From: Podochytrium sp. JEL0797
Lineage: Eukaryota > Chytridiomycota > Chytridiomycetes > Chytridiales > Chytriomycetaceae
Reading direction: 5' to 3'
DNA length: 31,791 bases
NCBI GenBank assembly: GCA_027596195.1
Contig: JADGJG010000201.1
Span: 1-31,791, forward strand
Shown here: positions 11,943 through 19,008 of the stretch, one piece after another
How positions within the stretch are numbered: the stretch's first letter is position 1
Layout: every line of letters begins with the position of its first letter
Position numbers and translations under genes: made by a program
The notes under the pieces: model-generated
The model's database searches: none
What the model was told of the DNA's origin: nothing
The model's input: only the letters and a program-made list of their open reading frames with translations

Positions 11943-12335
11943 ATGATGATGGAATCCGCACTTCAGGCGTCTTCGCTACTGCCATTGACCCACTCCAAGG
12001 GCATGAACGAGTGCGACTTTGCGGTGCTCCAACTTTCAAACGGCCATTCGTCCTTGCTTCCCCCAATTCTCCACCTGTTCAGCTCATCGCGTGCCTGTCC
12101 ATCGGATCACCCCGGAACAAGCGCAACCCCAGCCCCGGTCCAGAAACGAAAGGCAATGCGCCCGTCCGTGCCACCCATCACGATTCCTCACGCTACCAAC
12201 GGACACACGGGTCCGAAATCGGCACATGAATTGCGACCGCCTAAATCGCCGGAACCTGTGCGGTCGCTGCGCAAGCGGATAGAATTTGGAATGGTGATTC
12301 CGAGGAGGTTGGGGGGTGGATATTCCATGTTTTGA
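11943..12335 (+). CDS. ORF A1, small basic protein of unknown function
   Basis: An intronless ORF of 130 aa. The ATG at 11943 is followed by two more ATG codons, and an in-frame TGA lies about 27 nt upstream, so the start cannot move far. The sequence is low in aromatic residues and rich in Ser, Pro, Arg and Lys. The N-terminal half is hydrophobic and Ser/Leu-rich (LPPILHLFSSSR). The C-terminal half is basic and Pro-rich (KRKAMRPSVPP, PPKSPEPVRSLRKR) and ends IPRRLGGGYSMF. I do not recognise the family. Support for coding comes from a second copy (13120-13512) of exactly the same length with no frameshift. Against it, most codon differences between the copies change the amino acid, so constraint is unproven. 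It lies 181 bp downstream of the TOR stop. Confidence 0.45.
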   Translation: MMMESALQASSLLPLTHSKGMNECDFAVLQLSNGHSSLLPPILHLFSSSRACPSDHPGTSATPAPVQKRKAMRPSVPPITIPHATNGHTGPKSAHELRPPKSPEPVRSLRKRIEFGMVIPRRLGGGYSMF

Positions 12336-12488
12336 TTTCTCTGTCTTTGTTTTTCCCTGCCTTTTTTCTCGTGCAAATATATAGCCTTTAATTTATATTA
12401 TTGAGAAAGAGGAGAAGGAAGTGAGCTGTTCGCCAGCGATTGTTTCGAATGAACGAACGCGCCGCGCCACCCCACCTTCGTTGGCGGA

Positions 12489-12496
12489 TATAAAAA
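12489..12496 (+). promoter_or_regulatory. TATA box upstream of ORF B1
   Basis: TATAAAAA sits 53 bp upstream of the ORF B1 start codon. Initiation about 30 bp downstream would give a roughly 20-nt leader, a plausible arrangement. Confidence 0.4.
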
Positions 12497-12541
12497 GAAC
12501 GCGCTTGAAAAAGTCATTCATTCAAAAACCCCTGAACCAAA

Positions 12542-12832
12542 ATGCAACTGGGAACCTGCGCTGCCATCGTTACCGGATCGATGTTCACCTGCCATGCCAT
12601 CCATAACTCGGGACTTCATCTCGGACACTCGGCCCCCGCAGCCCGCGTCCTCGAACTGCCCCTTGCTCACCCAACTTCCCTCGCCTTGGCGACCCCGTCG
12701 TCTTTGTCTGTCAACTTTGTGTCGCCCATGTGTTGGAAGAAGGACGGACCCCAGCAGCACGCAAGCGGCCGCGGTGGGAGTGAGTTTTTTGGAAAAAGCT
12801 TCATCACCGGTATCATTGGAACTTACTTCTAA
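12542..12832 (+). CDS. ORF B1, small protein of unknown function
   Basis: A 96-aa ORF starting at the first ATG after a good TATA box. It contains the block SGLHLGHSAPAARVLELPLAHPT followed downstream by SPMCWKKDGP (the first block is given in part: key residues SGLHLGHS, PAAR, LELPL, HPTSL). The damaged copy in unit 2 preserves exactly these blocks in the same frame (HSGLHLGHS, PAAR, LELPL, HPTSL, PPMC, KKD). That conservation is why I prefer this frame to the overlapping 100-aa frame starting at 12594. It has four Cys, no clear signal peptide and no recognised family. Function is unknown. Confidence 0.42.
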   Translation: MQLGTCAAIVTGSMFTCHAIHNSGLHLGHSAPAARVLELPLAHPTSLALATPSSLSVNFVSPMCWKKDGPQQHASGRGGSEFFGKSFITGIIGTYF

Positions 12833-12896
12833 CGTTAAAATAATAATAAATATCGGATCTCTTTCTTACACGCGTTTTATCTACGCGGTTGAATGA

Positions 12897-12917
12897 GGGG
12901 ATTGGGGGGGCGGGTAG
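12897..12917 (+). other. G-rich tract at the junction between cassette units
   Basis: Runs of four, seven and three G separated by three and one bases, then a GG, lie between the end of unit 1 and the start of unit 2. The pattern is compatible with a G-quadruplex, but this is inferred from base pattern alone. Confidence 0.35.
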
Positions 12918-13119
12918 GTGATGGTGCCTTCGCAAGTCGATCGCTTCGCCTGCACGGCACGTGCTTCAACTTCCTGATTCCATAGTCTTTCAATATTGCA
13001 CATTCCGGCCGTTTTTTAAAGGAGGATATCGTCGTTGTTCATTGAAGACCCGCGAAATTGTTTTGTTTCACGTCCCGTTTCGGGAAAACCACCGAAACGA
13101 AAAAAAACACATTCCCTGC

Positions 13120-13512
13120 ATGATTAAGGAATCCGCACTTCAGGCGTCTTTGCTGCTGCCATTGACCCTCTCCAATGGCATGAACGAATACGACTTTGCG
13201 GTACTCCACCTTTCAAACGGCCGTTCGTCCTTGCTTCCCCCAATTCTCCACCTGTTCAGCTCATCGCGTGTGGGTTCATCCAGCCCCCCCACAGCAATCG
13301 TAACCCCGGTCTCAGTTCAGAAACGAAAGGCAATGCGCCCGTCCGTGCCACCCATCGCGATTCCTCACGCTACCAACGGGCATGCGGGTCCGAAATCGGC
13401 ACACGATTTGCGACCGCCTAAATCGCCGGAACCTGTGCGGTCGCTGCGCAAGCGGATAGAATTTGGTATGGTGATTCCGAGGAGGTTGGGGGGTGGATAT
13501 TCCATGTTTTGA
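13120..13512 (+). CDS. ORF A2, paralogue of ORF A1, unknown function
   Basis: A 130-aa ORF of exactly the same length as ORF A1. The last roughly 65 residues, from QKRKAMRPSVPP to RRLGGGYSMF, differ at only a few positions (for example Thr to Ala, Glu to Asp). The N-terminal part and the short region after LHLFSSSR are more diverged. The frame stays open to 12961, but the matching start is the ATG at 13120, aligned to the start of A1. No family recognised. The sharp contrast between a nearly identical 3' part and a diverged 5' part suggests either constraint or gene conversion. Confidence 0.45.
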   Translation: MIKESALQASLLLPLTLSNGMNEYDFAVLHLSNGRSSLLPPILHLFSSSRVGSSSPPTAIVTPVSVQKRKAMRPSVPPIAIPHATNGHAGPKSAHDLRPPKSPEPVRSLRKRIEFGMVIPRRLGGGYSMF

Positions 13513-13617
13513 TTTCCTTTTCGTTTCTCTTTCTCTTTTTTTCTCGCGCATGTATCTCGAAATAAGGAAAGGAATAAGAGAAATGTTTCAAAAAAGGGTA
13601 AAAATAAAAGAAACCAA

Positions 13618-13875
13618 AATAACGCAATTGCACCAGTTACGCCCTTCACTCACGTCACTCGGGCCTGCATCTCGGACACTCGGGCCCCGCAGCTCGAACA
13701 CTCGAACTGCCCCTTGACCATCCAACTTCCCTCGTTGTGGAGACTCCGTCGAATTTGTCTGTCGGCTGTGTACCACCCATGTGTTTGAAGAAGGACTCGG
13801 AAGGTCCTCATCATTTTGCCAACATCCGCGGTGGGTTTGGGTTTTTTATAAAAACGTGATTGGGACGTACTTCTG
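13618..13875 (+). pseudogene. Broken second copy of ORF B
   Basis: Homologous to ORF B1 in the same frame (HSGLHLGHS, PAAR, LELPL, HPTSL, PPMC, KKD blocks). The position of the B1 start codon reads ATA rather than ATG, and a TGA about 20 codons before the B1 end truncates the C-terminus; a terminal ACGTACTTCTGA-like sequence matching the B1 end is still present after it. The upstream region lacks the TATAAAAA seen for B1. This looks like a decayed copy, but use of a non-AUG or spliced start cannot be excluded. Confidence 0.5.
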
Positions 13876-14014
13876 AAGTTGAAGTAATTTGTTTTGTGGG
13901 AGGTTTTTTTGTTACGGAATCAAAATTACCAGAGAACTCATTCATCTGGCTAGCAGTGCGCCGGAGACAGCCCAATTGTCGCACTTGACCTCTTTCTCGT
14001 GTCCCTCGGCGCGT

Positions 14015-14230
14015 GTGGTCACGGGCTCTGGCGAGAGCAATTCGTGCGCTGATTTCGGACGTGCGTGTCCGTTGGTGCCTTGGTGGCGAGAGGTTAGCGA
14101 GGAATTGCGATGATGGGTGGGCATAGATCGCCCGGATTGGGCGCAATTTTTGTAATATTCTTCGAGAGAGCTGCGGATTCCATAATCATGGATGAAGATC
14201 GCTTGTCTTTTTTCCGTTTCGGTGGAAGCG
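14015..14230 (-). pseudogene. Inverted, decayed third fragment of ORF A
   Basis: On the minus strand an ATG at 14189 begins MIMESA, matching the start of ORF A (MMMESA / MIKESA), preceded by the same ACCGAAACGAAAAA-like block as in unit 2. Downstream, PPIIAIPR and then, in another frame, TNGHARPKSAHEL and SPEPV match the middle of ORF A (PPITIPHATNGH, GPKSAHEL, SPEPV). The central part is deleted and the frame is broken by a stop (14094-14096) and at least one indel. It lies tail-to-tail with unit 2. Confidence 0.6.
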
Positions 14231-14411
14231 ACGCCAGTGAGGATGCGCATTCGGTCGTTGACGAGGGGAAGATTCTCTCTTTCGCTCCCTCTCCAGTGAT
14301 TCCCACACAATTCATGCGTTTTTATTTTTTCCTTTCGCGAAGGGAATCAAAAAAGTGGACCGCGACAGAAACGCTTGCTGTTGTTTATTTACACTTGAGA
14401 GAGCGACGCGG

Positions 14412-14753
14412 CTATCGCATCAAAACAGCCTTCAACATCTCGACACTCCGGTGAAACCCCGTGACGCGGTTCATCTTGCCCACAAGCTCCTGAGCCTCGC
14501 GCAGATCGCTGACTTTCTGTTCAATCTGCAATGCGAGCGGCAGCTGGACCTTCTTTTCTGCCACAATCATCGGAGTCTTTTTGAGAATGTGTTCTTGGAT
14601 GCGGAAGAGGCCGACGGAGGATTCGTTCATGAGTTGGACGAGGGCATCTGCCGTTGCTTTCGAGACTGTTTGATGAGAGAAAGAGAGAGTTAGGTCAGAA
14701 AGGGATGGAAAGGACGACGAACCTTCTTGGGCCTGGTCACGCAAATCCGCCAT
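14412..14753 (-). CDS. BORCS8: BORCS8-like subunit of the BORC complex
   Basis: Two exons on the minus strand, 14753-14723 and 14665-14412, give 285 nt (94 aa). Human BORCS8 (MEF2BNB) is 119 aa. The visible family core is ALVQLMNESSVGLFRIQEHI followed by alternating helical sequence and a closing FHRSVEMLKAVL, matching the pattern E/NEPSVAL-Y-RLQEHV ... YFRSVEGL of the animal protein. The protein is predicted to be almost entirely helical and coiled-coil. BORC sits on the lysosome/vacuole surface and recruits Arl8 for organelle positioning in animals. Translation could also start at an in-frame ATG at 14804, giving 111 aa, but that would overlap the neighbouring Aim41-like coding exon, so I chose 14753. 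Stop TAG. Budding yeast lacks this subunit, so its presence argues against a yeast-like host. Confidence 0.8.
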   Translation of the reverse strand: MADLRDQAQEGSSSFPSLSDLTLSFSHQTVSKATADALVQLMNESSVGLFRIQEHILKKTPMIVAEKKVQLPLALQIEQKVSDLREAQELVGKMNRVTGFHRSVEMLKAVLMR

Positions 14754-14779
14754 ATTTTTCCAACTTCGTTTTTCCCGAA
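14754..14779. promoter_or_regulatory. Very short divergent intergenic region, BORCS8 / AIM41
   Basis: Only 26 bp separate the two start codons. Any leader transcript for one gene must overlap the other gene, so the core promoters must lie inside coding sequence or be shared. Confidence 0.5.
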
Positions 14780-15554
14780 ATGTTCCGCTTGGCATCAGCT
14801 TCAACCTTCAGACAGGCATCGGTTGCATTCACTGCAAGGTCGAGTTTTGCGGCCTTCTCCACTGCTGCCGATGGTTCGTTGTTCGCCTTCTTGGTTGCTG
14901 AACTCACCCCGCCCTGATCACGGCTTTTACAGCACCCAGCGCACTCCTCACCACGCTCAAGGATTCCCTCAAGGATTCCATGAAGTCAAAAGACAAGGCC
15001 AGAGTCCTCGTCATCAAATCGTTGCTCTCCGAAATCACCTACGCGGGCAAGGCCACCAACAATGCCGAAACGCCCGAAACGGTGCTGTTGAAGGCCATCA
15101 AGAAGAGGAAGGACGCGAGTGCACAGTACAAGGATGCGGGGCGGCCCGAATTGAGTGAAACCGAGGATGCGGAGGTGAGGGGTGTTTTGTGTTTGTGCCT
15201 GAGGGGTGATTGGACGAAGGAGAACGTGATCGCGAGATTCAAAGGGCGGTTGGAATCACGCCTTGAGAGTCTCACCTGGAACGCGAATCGAGGCCGCGTC
15301 GGAATCATTCGAATGGATCCACTGATATTCTGTTTCTTGCGCAGATTTCGATCATCGAGTCGTTCCTGCCGCGCCAAATGACCTCCGCGGAGATTGATGA
15401 AATGGTCAACACTGTCGCGACCCGTTTGAATGCCTCGTCCATGAAGGAAATGGGCAAGGTGATGAAGGCTGTGGAGGAAGAGATTGTGGAGGGAAGTGCG
15501 ACCAAGCAGGCACTTAGCCAGGCCATCAAGAAGCGTCTTTCTGCTGCCAAATGA
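14780..15554 (+). CDS. AIM41: Mitochondrial YqeY-domain protein (Aim41-like)
   Basis: Three exons, 14780-14873, 14933-15174 and 15345-15554, give 546 nt (181 aa), close to yeast Aim41. Residues 1-31 are rich in Arg, Ser, Ala and Phe with no acidic residues until the end (MFRLASASTFRQASVAFTAR), a typical mitochondrial targeting peptide. The rest is a YqeY/GatB-related helical domain: LKDSLKDSMKSKDKARVLVIK, LLKAIKKRKDASAQY, ESFLPRQMTSAEI and GKVMKAVEEE. Bacterial YqeY resembles the tail domain of the GatB amidotransferase subunit; the exact role of Aim41 in mitochondria is not established. Intron 2 (15175-15344, 170 nt) is one of the longest in the window. An AATAAA lies at 15567-15572, just after the TGA, a likely polyadenylation signal. 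Confidence 0.9.
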
Positions 15555-15566
15555 TAATACTTATTC

Positions 15567-15572
15567 AATAAA
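15567..15572 (+). terminator. Polyadenylation signal of the AIM41-like gene
   Basis: AATAAA begins 13 bp after the stop codon, followed by T-rich sequence. The next gene (PAK-1) starts only about 95 bp further on. Confidence 0.5.
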
Positions 15573-15666
15573 CCTTCGTACCGTTTTATTTTCTCCGTAT
15601 TTTTTGGAATGCCCCCCCGGACGACTTTCCGCAAAAAATCTCGTTTCGAATCCTCCGCAGAGACAC

Positions 15667-18501
15667 ATGTCCGCCATCGTTTTTGAGGGCCCCGTGTCCG
15701 TCAAAGAAGACTCTGGGATGCGGTCCTTCCTCTGGAAGAAGTCCTGGCTCGTCCTGAGGAGCCAAACCCTGGGTATCTACAAATCATCGGTACGTTCAAA
15801 TTGATACCACGTGCGAAACGAACACACTCTTGGCACTCTGCGCTCGTGCCTAACGCATCTTCGCATCATACAGTCATCCACACAGACCACACTCCTGATC
15901 ATGCTGCGGGACGTCGTCAACGTGCAACGATCCATGGCGAAATCATATTCGTTCGAAGTCGTGCTGGCGAACCAAAAGACTTTCAACTTTGCAGTGCGAT
16001 CCGATGAGGAGTTGTATGAATGGGTTGACGAGATCTACCAGGTGTGTGGTTGAGGAAGGAGGGCAGATAATGCGTTTTGGGGGGCTTGTACACTGATATT
16101 GATCTTGATTTTATCAGCGATGCCCGGAGATGGGAATTGGCCTACCAACATCGTTTGTTCACGAGGTACATGTTGGTGTCGGCGACGATGGCATCTTCAG
16201 GGTACGCTTCATTAATCATTAATCGAGGCCGCTGCGTCGTCCAAAAAATTTAATCCCCGATGATCTAGGGTCTGCCGGAAGAATGGAAGGGTATTCTGCA
16301 AGCCTCTGCCCTTGGGAGATCAGACGCCATGAAAGAAAATCCGCAGGGAGTCCTCGATGCTCTCAACTTTTATACTGGGAGCATGGCGAACGGCCGACAT
16401 GACAAAAGCCCCGACGACGATTACGAAACTGATTACATTGAATCCGGAGACGAAGACGATTCTGAACTTTCAACGCCTGTCACAATCCCAAAACAACCCA
16501 TCGAGCGTGACCGAAAACGGGCCCAAGTCCCCCAACCCCCACCACGACAACAATCGCGTCGCAGAAACGAACGCTCGACTCCTTCTGACGATTACTCCAA
16601 CTATCCACCTCCCGCATCCCCGGACTCTGTCGGTCGATCCACGGAAAGCGACGAAAGGGACCCCCCGACTCGAAGAGCACCCCCAGCACGTCGACCATCA
16701 CAAGCGCGCAACCCCATTCCAGACCCCCCCGGTTTCCGCAGCAGAACCACTACCCCTCCCGACGATTATCTCACCTCCCTGACCCCCATGTCGCCCAAAT
16801 CCCCACGCTCGAACCGCGTGAGCTCCCTCATGTCTCCGAACGTGACGGCAACCAAACGAACTTCCCCCATGGGAATGGAAAGCCCATTGTCCCCACGCTC
16901 CGTCTCCTCCTCATCCCGCAGCATCTCGGCCTCGCGAGAACGACCCGTTCGTCGTGAACGAAACGACGCCGAACGAGACCACCACTCCACCGCTGCCTCT
17001 GCGAGAGAACCCATGTCTCCACCTGCTTCCAGCACCTCACGCACGACACGAAGCGGTAGTGTAGACGACCGAGGTTCGAAAAGGACGGACCGGAGTGTGT
17101 CGCGATCGACCGATAAACGGGCGCATCCTCCGCCACCACGTACAGAGCAGAGTCGCCCACCACGGAATGCATCGCGAGCGGAATCGGCGGATGGGCGGCG
17201 TGAGGAGGAGGTGTGGGATCGTGAGAGAGAGAAGGGGAGGGAGCGGGAGGCGGAGAGACCGAAACGGAGAGAGGTGACGGATCGCGAACCGCGGGAAAAG
17301 TCGGTGAAACGCGGGCATGATGAGCATGAAGAAGGGGAGAGGCGGGCCAAGGAAAAGCAGGCTGCGAAAGAAGCGGCTGTTGCGGAACAGAAGGCGGCGG
17401 AAAAGAAGAGCAACCGATCGACCAAGATTCCGGATGCAGAGGCCGTGGAGCGCCTTCGTGAGTATTTTTGTTTTTTTTTTGGGGGGGAAAGCATGTTTTC
17501 TAACAACCTGATCTTTTTAATCTCCAGGAGCGCTTGTGACTCCCGGAGACCCCAACCTGATTTACAGAAAGGTCAAAAAGGTTGGCGAAGGTGCATCTGG
17601 AAAAGTCTATCTTTCCCGCAACATCAAAGACCCCAACGCACCCGTTGTGGCCGTCAAAGAAATGGCTCTCTCCAAGCAGCCCCGAAAGGACCTCCTTCTC
17701 AATGAAATCCTCATCATGAAGGAGTCCTCGCATCCGAACATTGTGAAATATGTGGACTCGTATCTCATGGGAGAGAATTTGTGGCTCATTCTCGAGTACA
17801 TGGAGGGCGGGAAACTGACGGATATTATTGACAACAACAAACTCACGGAGCCTCAAATCGCGTGCATTTGTCTGGAGGTAACACGCTCTTTTCACTGGTA
17901 TGCTGTTTGAATTCTGTTCTCATCATTCTGACAGATCACGAAAGGCATCATTCACTTGCACAAGCGCAACATTATTCACAGAGACATCAAGAGTGATAAC
18001 ATTCTCATTGGTCGCGATGGTGGAATCAAACTCAGTTGAGTGTTTTTTGTCGCCGCTTTCCTCTCACCAACGGAAAACTGACTTTCCACTACAGCCGACT
18101 TTGGGTATTCGGCCAAATTGACTGTCACACGAAAGCAACGCGCCACGTTAGTCGGCACTCCTTACTGGATGGCCCCCGAAGTCGTCAAACAAAAGCCTTA
18201 CGGCCCCAAAGTCGACGTCTGGTCCACCGGGATCCTCGCCATCGAATGCATCGAAGGCGAGCCTCCCTATCTCGAAGAAGACCACCTCAAAGCCTTGTAC
18301 CTCATTGCCACGAACGGCACCCCGACTTTGAAGGACCCAAACGCGTTGAGCAACGTGTTCAAGTCGTTTTTGGGGAGGTGTTTGGAAGTGGAGGTCAGTG
18401 CGAGAGCTTCTGGAGAGGAGTTGCTGCAGCATCCGTTTTTTAGGACGGCGTGTGCGGTTAGGGAACTTGCGTCGCTTGTCAAGATTTCGTCGAGGCGATG
18501 A
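15667..18501 (+). CDS. CLA4: Cla4-type p21-activated kinase (PH-CRIB-kinase), copy 1
   Basis: Seven exons: 15667-15789, 15874-16041, 16118-16201, 16269-17457, 17528-17877, 17935-18034, 18095-18501; 2421 nt (806 aa). Residues 1-97 form a PH domain ([46 protein letters not shown]). The CRIB motif is at about 101-120 ([14 protein letters not shown]). A long basic, Ser/Pro/Arg-rich linker follows with several proline clusters and a charged helical end. The STE20 kinase domain (about 534-795) has [14 protein letters not shown] (Lys565), HRDIKSDN (Asp655), DFG (Asp673) and a [10 protein letters not shown] activation segment, so it should be active. It is expected to be recruited by Cdc42/Rac GTPases to act on actin, septins and polarity. 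It is the longest of three tandem paralogues, with AATAAA at 18553-18558 after the stop. Confidence 0.95.
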
Positions 18502-19008
18502 AGATTGGACTTTTTGGGGTATTGGAGGGCGATAACGATCAAGCCGAAAAACAATAAACAAATTACATTCATTTTTCTGGGATGAGCCGCAATTCATCCT
18601 TTCGCATGCTTTCTTTCCCCTTCTTTTCTCTGTATTTTATCCCATCACTCGACGCCCTGCTTCTTCTTTGCGTGTCTTTTGGCATGCTGCGGCGCCAGTT
18701 CTTTCTTGCCTGTAGTCAGCCCTCTTTTTTCTTGATATTGCTTTTTTAAATATTAAGATATCGAGATGGTTGGGAGAAGAGAACAATCGATTTCAAGGGG
18801 GAGGGGCTTGCCGTCGTGTATCGTGAACGCGGGTTTCAAGTTGGGACATTCAGAATCCCATCCAACGCGTAAACAGTTTCTTGTCGGGAAACTGTATGGG
18901 CTGAGGGGTTCGCGTTCGACGTTCCAGCAAATCGTCGGTGTTTGAGAAAGAATTTTTTTTGCATGAGTCACAGGAATCCAAAAAAATCCCCAAAACTCGC
19001 TCAGCTTG
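18502..19008. other. Intergenic region between PAK copies 1 and 2
   Basis: 507 bp. It holds the 3' end of PAK-1, with AATAAA at 18553-18558, pyrimidine-rich stretches around 18600-18740, an AT-rich ttaaatattaag patch near 18747, and the leader of PAK-2. No gene, RNA or repeat recognised; open frames on the minus strand here have no family resemblance. Confidence 0.6.

Larger units (their letters stand above)
11819..12840 (+). repeat. Cassette duplication, unit 1 (ORF A + ORF B)
   Basis: This segment recurs as unit 2 at about 12963-13880 in the same orientation, offset by about 1.1 kb. Matching landmarks run in the same order in both: an upstream block ending in a cattccgg motif, ORF A (393 nt in both), a pyrimidine-rich spacer with tctttttttctcg-like text, and ORF B. 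Similarity is highest over the 3' third of ORF A, which is almost identical, and decays in the spacers. The 5' boundary is approximate. Confidence 0.8.
12963..13880 (+). repeat. Cassette duplication, unit 2 (ORF A + broken ORF B)
   Basis: Second tandem copy of the cassette at 11819-12840. ORF A is intact (13120-13512). ORF B has lost its ATG and has an early stop. Spacer lengths differ from unit 1, showing small indels outside ORF A. Confidence 0.8.

Noticed and set aside
12594..12896. 100-aa frame overlapping ORF B1
   Set aside because: The damaged second copy preserves the ORF B1 frame, not this one.
16766..17506. 246-aa open frame on the minus strand, Ser/Arg-rich
   Set aside because: It is antisense to the low-complexity Ser/Arg/Pro linker of PAK copy 1, where composition keeps several frames open. 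No family resemblance.
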